Source: an uncultured Acetatifactor sp. (GTDB lineage Bacteria > Bacillota > Clostridia > Lachnospirales > Lachnospiraceae). Taken from it: 15,593 nucleotides of DNA. The translations under genes were made by a program, and so were the position numbers. Of this stretch, positions 7,007 to 14,007 are shown piece by piece; within the stretch, counting starts at the first letter, position 1, and each line of letters opens with the position of its first letter. The notes beneath the pieces were generated by a model. The model saw only the letters and a program-made list of their open reading frames with translations. It had not been told where the DNA came from and did no database searches. The stretch covers positions 1 through 15,593 of the forward strand of contig CAJUFB010000058.1 in the NCBI GenBank assembly GCA_910585805.1, given 5' to 3'.

Positions 7007-7906
7007 ATGGAGAAAGCGTTTAAACTGGATTTTGAAAATGATAAAGCGGGAAGCCTGTATGTAAACTGCTGCGGCTGCTCCCAGACGGAAGGTCTGCACA
7101 GTTTCGGACCGGCTTCCAAACCTCATTACCTGATTCATTACGTGCTCAGCGGCAGGGGGCTGTTCCGCTTTCACGATAAAGAGTATCGATTGGAGGCCGG
7201 CTACGGCTTCCTGATACAGCCCAATGAACTGGCATTTTATCAGGCGGATGAGAAGGAACCCTGGAGTTATCTGTGGGTGGGCTTCGGGGGCAGCCGGGCG
7301 GGAGAGTATCTGGAAACCATGGGATTGTCAGCCAGACATCCCATTTTCTCCTGTGACAGAGATCAGGAACTGTATGCCATCGTACGTGATATGATGGAAC
7401 ACAATACTTTCGGAATCGCGGATGATTTAAGAAGGAACGGACAATTGGGTGTATTTCTCTCCATCCTGGCGGAAAGCGCGGGAGTGGTGGCAAAGGACGA
7501 GGAAGACAAGGGAAATCAGTATGTGAAGAAGGCGGTATCCTTTATTCAGAGTAATTACTGTAATCCCATCAAGGTAACGGATGTGGCGGATTATGTATGC
7601 ATCAACAGAAGTTACCTCTACACACTCTTTCAAAGCTATCTGGGGATGTCTCCCCAACGATTCCTTACCACATTCCGCATAACGAAAGCGCGGGAACTGC
7701 TGGATTCCACATCATACCCCATAGAAAGTATCGCGCTTTCCTGCGGCTACAGTGACGCGTTGGTCTTTACCAAGGCCTTCCATGCCATGAAGGGCATGTC
7801 TCCTTCCCAGTACCGCAGACAGAGTCATCGGGAGAATTCACGGGAGCAGCTTCAGGAGGTGGAGCATCTCATCGCCCAGCTTCTGAAATCCCAGAGTAAG
7901 ATATAG
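7007..7906 (+). CDS. AraC-family transcriptional regulator (cupin sensor plus double HTH)
   Basis: 299 aa from ATG 7007, chosen because AAAGGAGG lies at 6987-6994. The frame stays open for 85 more codons upstream (to a GTG at 6752), but that stretch has no ribosome binding site and no protein-like composition. Residues 30-110 form a cupin-like ligand domain (HYVLSGRGLFRF..KEYRLEAGYGFLIQPNE, then WSYLWVGFGG), typical of MsmR/RafR-like sugar-responsive regulators. Residues 172-271 are the AraC DNA-binding domain: IKVTDVADYVCINRSYLYTLFQ for the first HTH and ESIALSCGYSDALVFTKAFHAMKGMSPSQYR for the second. Only 19 bp separate its stop codon from the RNA repair gene, so the two are almost certainly co-transcribed. 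The inducer is unknown. Confidence 0.9.
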   Translation: MEKAFKLDFENDKAGSLYVNCCGCSQTEGLHSFGPASKPHYLIHYVLSGRGLFRFHDKEYRLEAGYGFLIQPNELAFYQADEKEPWSYLWVGFGGSRAGEYLETMGLSARHPIFSCDRDQELYAIVRDMMEHNTFGIADDLRRNGQLGVFLSILAESAGVVAKDEEDKGNQYVKKAVSFIQSNYCNPIKVTDVADYVCINRSYLYTLFQSYLGMSPQRFLTTFRITKARELLDSTSYPIESIALSCGYSDALVFTKAFHAMKGMSPSQYRRQSHRENSREQLQEVEHLIAQLLKSQSKI

Positions 7907-7925
7907 AAAGTAAAGGAATAAAAGA

Positions 7926-10142
7926 ATGAGGATTTTATTATTACTGCGGGGAGCGCCCGGCTGCGGCAAGTCCACCTGGATTGAGCAGCAGGGGCTGAAA
8001 AAGTATACATTATCAGCAGACGACATCCGTCTGTTGTGCCAGAGCCCGGTAATGTTGGCGGACGGGACGGAAGGCATCAGCCAGTCCAATGACAGCACTG
8101 TGTGGAAGACACTGTTCAGCATTCTGGAAATCCGAATGCAGAGAGGCGACTTTACGGTAATCGATGCCACCAATTCCAAGAGCAGCGAGATGAACCGGTA
8201 TAAGGAAATGTGCGAGACCTACCGTTACCGGATTTACTGCGTGGACTTCACGGATGTTCCCATAGAAGAGGTGAGGCGCAGAAACGCAGAAAGGGAAACT
8301 TTTAAAAAAGTGCCGGAGGAGGTTATTGATAACATGTACTCCCGGTTCCGGACCCAGAAGATTCCTTCCGGTATCAAGGTGCTCGGGCCCGATGAGCTGG
8401 ACAACATCTGGCTGAAGCTGTTTGACATGTCATCGTACAAAAAGATACATCATATCGGTGATATCCACGGCTGCAATACGGTTCTTCAGAAATACCTGGA
8501 GGACAACGGCGGCCTGAAGGACGATGAAATGTACATCTTTGTGGGGGATTACATTGACCGCGGCGTGGAAAACGCGGAGGTGGTGAATTTCCTGCTCTCC
8601 ATCATGAACCGGAAGAATGTGCTGATGCTGGAGGGGAACCACGAGAGATGGCTCTGGTACTGGGCAAATGACTGCACAGGCAGGTCCAGAGAGTTTGAAC
8701 TGATTACGAAGCCGGTTCTGGATGCCGCGAAGATCAGTAAGAAGGACGTAAGACAGCTTTACAGGAAATTCGGTCAGTGCGCGTATTACAGGTATGGAGA
8801 CAATATCTACCTGGTCACTCATGCGGGCCTGAGCACCATGCCGGAAAACCTGTCTTTTGTGGCCACGGAACAGATGATTAAGGGTGTGGGCAATTACGAT
8901 GATTTCGAGAAGATTGCGGAGACCTTCTTTGATACTACACCGGATAATTGTTATCAGATTCACGGACACAGGAATACCAGGCATGTGCCCACGATGGTAA
9001 ACGACAGAGTGTATAACCTGGAAGGGCAGGTGGAATACGGCGGCTGCCTGAGATGCGTCCAGGTGGACGAAACGGGAATTCACTGCATTGAGGTGGAAAA
9101 TGAGGTATACAGGACGCCCGAGATGCAGGAAGAACAGTCTGTGGTCAGCAGCTCCGTGGCGGACACCATTATTTCTCTCCGCGGCAACAAATATATCGTG
9201 GAGAAGAAATTCGGTAATATTTCCTCCTTCAATTACACGGACAAGGCATTCTATGACAGAGCCTGGGACGCCCAGACTGTCAAGGCAAGAGGTCTGTATC
9301 TGGATACAATGAAGGGCAGAGTGGCTGCCAGGTCCTATGATAAATTTTTCAACATCAATGAGCGTCCTGAGACAAAATTTGAGATGCTGCAGCATAAACT
9401 GCATTTTCCTGTCACTGCCTATGTAAAGGAGAACGGATTTCTGGGGATTGTAAGCTATAACGAGTACGAGGACGCGCTGCTGGCGGCCAGCAAATCCACT
9501 GTGGACAGCCAGTACGCAGGATATTTCCAGGAGATGCTGAGGAAAAAGGTCACTCCCGAAAACCTGGAGAAAATGAAGGAATATGCAAAGGAAAAGGAAG
9601 TGTCCTTCGTGTTCGAATGTGTGGATATGGAGCATGACCCGCATATTATTGAATACCCGGAGAGCCGCCTGTTTTTGCTGGATATCGTATATAACCGGAT
9701 GGATTTTGCAAAGTATGAATATGACGATATGTGCCATATAGCGGATGCGCTGGGACTGGAGCCTAAGAAGAAGGCTTATGAAATTGCGGACTGGCAGGAA
9801 TTTTTTGACTGGTACCATGATATTCTGGAAGCGGATTACGAATACGAAGAGCATAAAATAGAGGGATTTGTCATCGAAGACAGTGTCGGATACATGACGA
9901 AGATAAAGCTTACTTACTATAATTTCTGGAAATACATGAGAAGCGTATCCCACGAGGCCATCAGGAAGGGTTACATCAGTAAGACGTCTTCACTGGTAAC
10001 ACCCTTGGCAAACGAGTATTATGCCTGGGTGAGGAAACTGCATGAGCATCCGGACAGGGACAATATGCCCAGGGACATCTGTACGCTCAGGAGATGGTTT
10101 TATGAGGCTAAGGAAAGCGTAATACAGGAGAAGAAATCGTGA
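7926..10142 (+). CDS. RNA repair enzyme: polynucleotide 5'-kinase, metallophosphatase and Rnl1-type RNA ligase fused
   Basis: 738 aa; ATG 7926 after AAAGGA. Residues 1-165 are a T4 Pnk-type kinase: P-loop GAPGCGKST (9-17), LSADDIR (29-35), VIDATNS (78-84) and a VRRRNAER lid region. Residues about 173-395 are a calcineurin-like phosphatase: GDIHG (178-182), GDYIDRG (207-213), GNHE (237-240), THAG (298-301) and HGHRN (346-350). Residues about 420-738 are a nucleotidyltransferase-type RNA ligase: ARGLYLD and RSYDKFFNINE as in T4 Rnl1, motif I KENG with AMP-acceptor Lys501, FVFECVD (561-567), motif IV EGFVIED (646-652) and motif V KIK (659-661). Together these can heal 2',3'-phosphate and 5'-OH RNA ends and seal them. 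Clostridial Pnkp has the same order but an atypical ligase and a Hen1 partner; here the ligase looks complete and no Hen1 is nearby. The substrate is unknown; a cleaved tRNA is an inference. Confidence 0.9.
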   Translation: MRILLLLRGAPGCGKSTWIEQQGLKKYTLSADDIRLLCQSPVMLADGTEGISQSNDSTVWKTLFSILEIRMQRGDFTVIDATNSKSSEMNRYKEMCETYRYRIYCVDFTDVPIEEVRRRNAERETFKKVPEEVIDNMYSRFRTQKIPSGIKVLGPDELDNIWLKLFDMSSYKKIHHIGDIHGCNTVLQKYLEDNGGLKDDEMYIFVGDYIDRGVENAEVVNFLLSIMNRKNVLMLEGNHERWLWYWANDCTGRSREFELITKPVLDAAKISKKDVRQLYRKFGQCAYYRYGDNIYLVTHAGLSTMPENLSFVATEQMIKGVGNYDDFEKIAETFFDTTPDNCYQIHGHRNTRHVPTMVNDRVYNLEGQVEYGGCLRCVQVDETGIHCIEVENEVYRTPEMQEEQSVVSSSVADTIISLRGNKYIVEKKFGNISSFNYTDKAFYDRAWDAQTVKARGLYLDTMKGRVAARSYDKFFNINERPETKFEMLQHKLHFPVTAYVKENGFLGIVSYNEYEDALLAASKSTVDSQYAGYFQEMLRKKVTPENLEKMKEYAKEKEVSFVFECVDMEHDPHIIEYPESRLFLLDIVYNRMDFAKYEYDDMCHIADALGLEPKKKAYEIADWQEFFDWYHDILEADYEYEEHKIEGFVIEDSVGYMTKIKLTYYNFWKYMRSVSHEAIRKGYISKTSSLVTPLANEYYAWVRKLHEHPDRDNMPRDICTLRRWFYEAKESVIQEKKS

Positions 10143-10298
10143 AGCAGGAGACATTCCGGCTGGAAGAAGGCGAGTGGAAGGAAGCGCGTGAGGCAGGAGA
10201 AGAAATCGTGAAGCAGTAGACATTCCGGCTGGAAGAAGGCGAGTGGAAGGAAGCACGTGAGGCAGGAGAAGAAATCGTGAAAGAGGAGACATTCCGGT
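10125..10298 (+). repeat. 69-bp tandem direct repeat across the 3' end of the RNA repair gene
   Basis: Copies lie at 10125-10193 and 10194-10262, with a partial, diverging third from 10263 to about 10298. Copies 1 and 2 differ at two positions. The unit begins with the last codons of the gene (QEKKS and the TGA stop), so each copy carries the same in-frame TGA. The unit is 23 codons, so loss of the first stop would add a 22-residue basic tail and end at the next identical stop. The repeat produces spurious repetitive frames on the minus strand. Confidence 0.9.
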
Positions 10299-10313
10299 CA
10301 GAAGGAGCCGGGT

Positions 10314-10342
10314 GAAAAGAGGCGGGAGTTACTTCTCCCGCC
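10314..10342 (-). terminator. Intrinsic terminator of the REC-GGDEF gene
   Basis: Read on the minus strand, GGCGGGAG and CTCCCGCC form an 8-bp GC-rich stem with a 6-nt loop, followed by TCTTTTC. The TAA stop of the gene lies in the loop region (10329-10331). The plus-strand side has no T-run, so it would not serve the converging RNA repair gene equally well. Confidence 0.75.
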
Positions 10343-11246
10343 ACTGCTTATCGCTTCCGTCGGACCATATAACCCTGTTTCTGCCGCTTTCCTTGGCCTC
10401 ATAGAGCATGTTGTCCGCTATTTTCAGATAATTGTCATACACGTCATCGTTCTGCGGAATCAGCGTAACGCCTCCGATGCTGATGGTGACCCATTGGGAG
10501 ACAGGAGAATTGTGCGGAATGTGGAGTTCCTCCACCGCTTTCCGGATCTTCTGGAAATAATGGAAGGCTGCCTCCGCCTCCATTCCCACAATGATCGCCA
10601 CAAATTCTTCTCCGCCGTAACGTGCCAGAAAGTCCGTGGCGCGCTGCAGATAGGAGGAAGCGGTGTTTGCCACTGACGCGATGACCTTATCTCCGGCCGG
10701 ATGCCCGAAAGTGTCATTGTACAGCTTGAATTTGTCGATGTCAAAAATGCAGACACTGAAAGGCAGGCCCAGTCTGCCAGCTTCTCTCCATTTTGTGATA
10801 CTGTATTCCTTGTAGCGCCGCCTGTTGGCGATGCCTGTGAGCTGATCCACCATGGCCTGTTTCATGAAATGCATCTGATAGCGGAAAAGCTTGATATGGG
10901 TATTTGCCCTGGCCCTGACGGTGATGGGACTAAAAGGCTTTGTGATATAATCTACCGCGCCCAACGTAAGGCCGCGTTCCTCGTGCTGCACATCAGAAAG
11001 CCCGGTGATCAGGATCACGGGAATGTATTTGGTCATCATTGTCTCCTGAAGTCTGCGCAGCAGGGTGAAGCCATCGATATCCGGCATGATAATGTCCAGG
11101 AAGATCAGGGAAAATTGGCCGGACTTCGCAAGACTCAGTCCTTCCTCGCCGCTCTGGCAGGTGGTCACATCATAATCCTTGACTAAAATAGACTTTAAGT
11201 ATTCTGCCTGAGCCCGGCTGTCGTCAATCACCAGTATATGATCCAT
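10329..11246 (-). CDS. Response regulator with REC and GGDEF domains (diguanylate cyclase)
   Basis: 305 aa. Residues 1-120 form a receiver domain: acidic pocket Asp8-Asp9, phospho-acceptor Asp51 (LIFLDIIMPDIDG), Thr81 and Lys103 (ITKPFS). Residues 130-295 form a GGDEF domain: DQLTGIANRR, FDIDKFKLYND..GH..GD, signature GGEEF at 211-215 and SIGG. An inhibitory-site RxxD (Arg202-Asp205) lies five residues before GGEEF, so product inhibition by c-di-GMP is expected. The enzyme makes c-di-GMP from two GTP when its receiver is phosphorylated. The ribosome binding site is AAAGGA 11 nt before ATG. It lies 67 bp after the PAS sensor gene, so both are probably one transcript ending at 10314-10342. Confidence 0.95.
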   Translation of the reverse strand: MDHILVIDDSRAQAEYLKSILVKDYDVTTCQSGEEGLSLAKSGQFSLIFLDIIMPDIDGFTLLRRLQETMMTKYIPVILITGLSDVQHEERGLTLGAVDYITKPFSPITVRARANTHIKLFRYQMHFMKQAMVDQLTGIANRRRYKEYSITKWREAGRLGLPFSVCIFDIDKFKLYNDTFGHPAGDKVIASVANTASSYLQRATDFLARYGGEEFVAIIVGMEAEAAFHYFQKIRKAVEELHIPHNSPVSQWVTISIGGVTLIPQNDDVYDNYLKIADNMLYEAKESGRNRVIWSDGSDKQWREK

Positions 11247-11269
11247 ATGTTGTTGTATCCTTTCTCGGG

Positions 11270-11289
11270 CGGCGCATAATGGAGCGCCG
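11270..11289 (-). other. Intercistronic hairpin between sensor and cyclase genes
   Basis: CGGCGC and GCGCCG form a 6-bp GC stem with an 8-nt loop in the 67-bp gap, about 23 nt before the start codon of the REC-GGDEF gene. No T-run follows on the minus strand, so it is more likely a processing, stability or partial attenuation element than a full terminator. Confidence 0.4.
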
Positions 11290-11313
11290 TTAATGGGTAG
11301 CTGTAGAATCAGA

Positions 11314-13278
11314 CTATAGTTGCTTCTCTTTGCTTTCTGTTATATCCTGGGCTACATATACTACGGTTTTTGGAATGTCATTCTCATCGGCCTGCGCCAG
11401 CACGGCGGTTGCGCGTATCCAACGGCAGATCTGGGTATTATCCTGAGGACCATCGGGCAATTTCCGGTAGGTCACCGCTACATAGGGATTCCACCACCGA
11501 AGCGAGTTAAGCCAGTTGCTGATATTCATGATCTCGAAGTATTCGGCCCGGTCATCCGGATGGACAAAGTTATCGGCGTATACCTGCAGTGCCGTGGTAC
11601 AGTTGACTTCGCTGCCCAGCACGTCGCCTGCTTTACCAAGCTGGCTTACGGCACGGAAAGTATCATGGGCCAGATCGATATAGTAGGTGGAGAAAAACAG
11701 GCTGCTCAGACCGCCGATGATATAGGACCTGTCCTGAAGCGCCTGAAGCTGTGCCTCCTCCTGCTGTTTCTCCATAGTAATATCTTGGCCGAGAATGTTA
11801 ACGGAAACCTTGTCATCCTTTCGGTTGTAGATGATATGCTGCTCTATCCAGTGTGTGGGTTCGCCCTTCATACGGTACTGGCAGATTTCCTCGGAGCTGT
11901 TTTCCGTTTCGGCAGCTTTTTTCCGGAGATGCTCCAGAGACAGGGCGTTGCTGTACTTTATCACATCGTCAGGATGAACATGGTTATACAGAGCCTGGTG
12001 CATATAGTAGTCGTAATCCCCGATCAGCGGATTCGCCAGCTCGCTTTCGTCATGCAGGCAGAACTGTTCGCATTGGCCGGAGTCCAGGTGAACCGTATTC
12101 ATTTTGCTGTAGCGTGATTTGAGTATGGCTGCCATCTGCATGTCACGCTGACTGTGGAGCAGTTCTCTGCGTATTCTTTCGTCCATATCCTGAAAGGCCA
12201 GGATGGTATGGCTGTTCCCGCAGGTTCTGGGATTTCGGTGAGCCGTGACAGAAATATAGCGGTACGTTTCGCCGAACTTCCACTGGCAGAGAAGTTCCTT
12301 CTTCTCATCTTCCGTCCCGCAAGATTTTTTCAGGTTTTCAAGGGAGAATTTCTGTTCAAATGCTTTCTGATACGCGGCATGCAGCAACGGCGTGATCTGG
12401 GAGCGCATCAGGCTGTCCCAGGAAGGAAGCGGCGAAAGCAACGTATCCTGAGAATGTCCGTCCACAAGAATCGGTTCCGCAGTACCCTCTTCCAGGCAGA
12501 TATTGTAGATACGGAAATTCTGTTCTCCCACGGCACGGATCAGCTCATTGTTGTGTACATTGGTCTCTTCCCGGGCAAGTCCCTCCCGCATGGTATCATG
12601 GACATCCATGATAGAGAAAATGACCATCTGATTGTCTTCGCTGTAATCAAAGCATTTGACCACTTCGATCAGATTCCAGCGGAACTCTCCGATACGGTGG
12701 CGGCGATAGATGCAGGTCAGTTTCTGCTTGTCGGAACGCAGCGCATCCCGTATATGTTCAGGGCATATAAAGTTGGTGAAACGCTCCCTGTCATCAGGAT
12801 AGATGGCGCCGCTTTCGGCCAGCTGCTGCATCTGCAGGGAAAAATTCGTCCTGTTTTTACCGTTAAGCCAGGCGTCGGGCTCCAGTTTCAGGACATCGTA
12901 AGTGTCCGCTTTCAGATCTACCCGGAGGATCTTGCGGTATGTATATCCTGCTGTCTCCAAACGGGGAGTGACAGTTACAACGAAAGCAGGAATGGTGTCT
13001 TGCCACAGGGTTCTGGTGGCCACCATATCTACCACGCCGCCGAAGATGGGATTGTAGCTGATGGAACGCCCTTCCTGCCGGTCTGTTATTGTCAGAAGAG
13101 GACAGTTGATGCATGAACCGCTCCATACTTCGTGGCAGGCCATTCCCAACTGGGCCTCCGGCGACACAGCATGAACTCTCCTGTTATAATACAAGATTCC
13201 GTGATCATCTTTCCGGATGACATACACTGCAGTTTCCGGCATGGCATCCAGGATCCGTTCATAGTCTTTACTCTCCAA
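11314..13278 (-). CDS. Multi-PAS sensor protein without kinase, cyclase or other output domain
   Basis: 654 aa. The start is TTG at 13278-13276, supported by AGGAGG with 8-nt spacing. About five PAS/PAC-like units can be read, ending near residues 105, 230, 370, 505 and 650; the later four end in MDVHDT, QDMDERI, QDITMEK and QDITESK. PAS_3-type signatures PDDRERF (161), HPDDVIKY (435) and HPDDRAEY (573) recur. The first unit contains Cys48, Cys56 and Cys59 (C..SGSCINCP), a pattern seen in clostridial PAS proteins that could bind metal or sense redox state. There are no membrane segments, so it is cytosolic. It stops 11 residues into the last QDIT motif, where related proteins run on into a histidine kinase or GGDEF domain. 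The following REC-GGDEF gene is the obvious partner. Confidence 0.85.
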   Translation of the reverse strand: MESKDYERILDAMPETAVYVIRKDDHGILYYNRRVHAVSPEAQLGMACHEVWSGSCINCPLLTITDRQEGRSISYNPIFGGVVDMVATRTLWQDTIPAFVVTVTPRLETAGYTYRKILRVDLKADTYDVLKLEPDAWLNGKNRTNFSLQMQQLAESGAIYPDDRERFTNFICPEHIRDALRSDKQKLTCIYRRHRIGEFRWNLIEVVKCFDYSEDNQMVIFSIMDVHDTMREGLAREETNVHNNELIRAVGEQNFRIYNICLEEGTAEPILVDGHSQDTLLSPLPSWDSLMRSQITPLLHAAYQKAFEQKFSLENLKKSCGTEDEKKELLCQWKFGETYRYISVTAHRNPRTCGNSHTILAFQDMDERIRRELLHSQRDMQMAAILKSRYSKMNTVHLDSGQCEQFCLHDESELANPLIGDYDYYMHQALYNHVHPDDVIKYSNALSLEHLRKKAAETENSSEEICQYRMKGEPTHWIEQHIIYNRKDDKVSVNILGQDITMEKQQEEAQLQALQDRSYIIGGLSSLFFSTYYIDLAHDTFRAVSQLGKAGDVLGSEVNCTTALQVYADNFVHPDDRAEYFEIMNISNWLNSLRWWNPYVAVTYRKLPDGPQDNTQICRWIRATAVLAQADENDIPKTVVYVAQDITESKEKQL

Positions 13279-13417
13279 ATCCGTTACCTCCTAATATGAA
13301 GGAAGTGTCTGCAAACAACCGACACAAGTCTAATGGGCATGTTATTGATATTGCCGGACTTTTTCCTGAAGAAACTGCATCGGTTATTTTCCGGCAATTC
13401 CTGATCGCAGGCGATTT

Positions 13418-13478
13418 TATACTCGAGATCGCCAGGATTTACCAGTTTGCTCAGGGCATGAATATAGTTGGCGGTCTT
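13418..13478 (+). ncRNA. Structured intergenic element B (second copy of element A)
   Basis: TATACTC (13418-13424) is followed by GAGATCGCC (13425-13433), which pairs with GGCGGTCTT (13470-13478) through nine pairs, two of them G-U. The apical part shares GCCAGGATTTAC.AGTTTG..CAGGG with copy A, and overall identity is roughly three quarters over 62-64 nt. Relative to copy A, an A-U pair became G-U and a C-G pair became U-G, both tolerated only in + strand RNA. The known transcript here (the sensor leader) runs on the other strand, so either a separate + strand RNA exists or the element acts as DNA. Confidence 0.5.
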
Positions 13479-13481
13479 ATA

Positions 13482-13507
13482 TTATACATTTGGTTTGGCA
13501 AATGTTA
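13482..13507 (+). repeat. Conserved block 2, copy B
   Basis: This matches 1465-1490 at about 22 of 26 positions. Here CATTTG and CAAATG form a 6-bp inverted repeat around GTTTGG; copy A preserves this only partly. It directly follows element B, whereas it precedes element A, so the two blocks are in permuted order. Confidence 0.5.
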
Positions 13508-13542
13508 TCGTTCATGAGTATAAATGGAATAACTCATCATGT

Positions 13543-13571
13543 ACTATAGCACGAAAATGACAGACAGTCAA
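13543..13571 (-). promoter_or_regulatory. Promoter of the PAS sensor gene
   Basis: On the minus strand TTGACT (13571-13566), a 17-bp spacer and TATAGT (13548-13543) make a near-consensus sigma-A promoter. Transcription would begin near 13536 and give a leader of about 258 nt that crosses element B in antisense. Confidence 0.75.
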
Positions 13572-13681
13572 CCGATTTGGGCGGCAGGTTCCCGCAGTGC
13601 GCTGTCAGGAAGATTGGAAACAACAGGTGCGCTGCTCAGCCGCAGATGGCTGGAGCGACCTGGGAACAGAGATACCGGAAG

Positions 13682-13728
13682 CCGGATAAAATAAAAATAA
13701 CCGCTTTTGCCTGCGCAAAGAAACGGTT
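13682..13728 (-). terminator. Intrinsic terminator after tRNA-Pro
   Basis: On the minus strand an interrupted stem (AACCG/CGGTT outer, TTTGC/GCAAA inner, 13728-13699) is followed by ATTTTTATTTTAT. This fits a Rho-independent terminator about 35 nt after the tRNA. A weaker TTTTCTC tail exists on the plus side. Confidence 0.7.
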
Positions 13729-13761
13729 TTCTCATAATAAAATATCTGCTGTCATAAAAAA

Positions 13762-13835
13762 TCGGCGCGACAGGATTCGAACCTGCGACCTCGGCGTCCC
13801 GAACGCCGCGCTCTACCAAGCTGAGCCACGCGCCG
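13762..13835 (-). tRNA. tRNA-Pro (anticodon CGG)
   Basis: 74 nt. The acceptor stem CGGCGCG/CGCGCCG is perfect, with discriminator A. The D arm is GCTC...GAGC; the anticodon stem CGGCG/CGCCG closes loop TTCGGGA with anticodon CGG, reading CCG; the T arm GCAGG-TTCGAAT-CCTGT has one G-U pair. No CCA is encoded; a T6 run follows directly. It has its own promoter and terminator, so it is a monocistronic tRNA gene. Confidence 0.95.
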
Positions 13836-13870
13836 ATTGGTATGAGAGCCGTATGCCAACGACTTATTAT

Positions 13871-13899
13871 ATAATATAGAAAAAAACTTCAATTGTCAA
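13871..13899 (-). promoter_or_regulatory. Promoter of tRNA-Pro
   Basis: On the minus strand TTGACA (13899-13894), exactly 17 bp and TATTAT (13876-13871) give a strong sigma-A promoter, about 35 bp before the mature tRNA 5' end. Confidence 0.8.
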
Positions 13900-13937
13900 G
13901 TGAAAATTATACATTCGGTAAAATTCATTGAAAGTAT

Positions 13938-13967
13938 TTGGCATTTTCCGTGGGACTGTGTTAGAAT
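13938..13967 (+). promoter_or_regulatory. Promoter of thiN
   Basis: TTGGCA at 13938-13943, an 18-bp spacer and TAGAAT at 13962-13967, about 40 bp before the thiN start codon. This divergent arrangement with the tRNA promoter leaves no room for a TPP riboswitch. Confidence 0.6.
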
Positions 13968-14007
13968 AAAAAATAGCTGCAAATCGTGGAAGAGAAAGGA
14001 TAAAGGC

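Larger units (their letters stand above)
13279..13761. other. Intergenic region: sensor leader, element B and tRNA terminator
   Basis: 483 bp without a credible gene. It contains the minus-strand promoter of the sensor gene (13543-13571) and its leader of about 260 nt, a 9-bp inverted repeat ATTGCCGGA (13350-13358) with TCCGGCAAT (13390-13398), element B, block 2, and the terminator of tRNA-Pro. Within the leader, GGCGAT (13410-13415) can pair with ATCGCC (13428-13433), which competes with the element B stem. Positions 13572-13680 hold nothing I can name. Confidence 0.6.

Noticed and set aside
8430..9953. 507-codon minus-strand frame opposite the RNA repair gene
   Set aside because: A shadow of the real gene, which has three recognisable catalytic domains on the plus strand.
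10125..10298. CRISPR array
   Set aside because: The repeats are directly tandem 69-bp units without unique spacers, and there are no cas genes.
9990..10344. Repetitive minus-strand frames with SSSRNV.CFTISSPASRASFHSP units
   Set aside because: They are translations of the 69-bp tandem repeat on the opposite strand, with no ribosome binding site.
13568..13819. Minus-strand 83-codon frame containing VAGSNPVAP
   Set aside because: This is the familiar spurious translation of a tRNA gene; the tRNA-Pro at 13762-13835 explains it.
13577..13879. Plus-strand 100-codon frame containing RDRIRTCDLGVPNAA
   Set aside because: Another well-known false protein produced by translating the complement of a tRNA gene.
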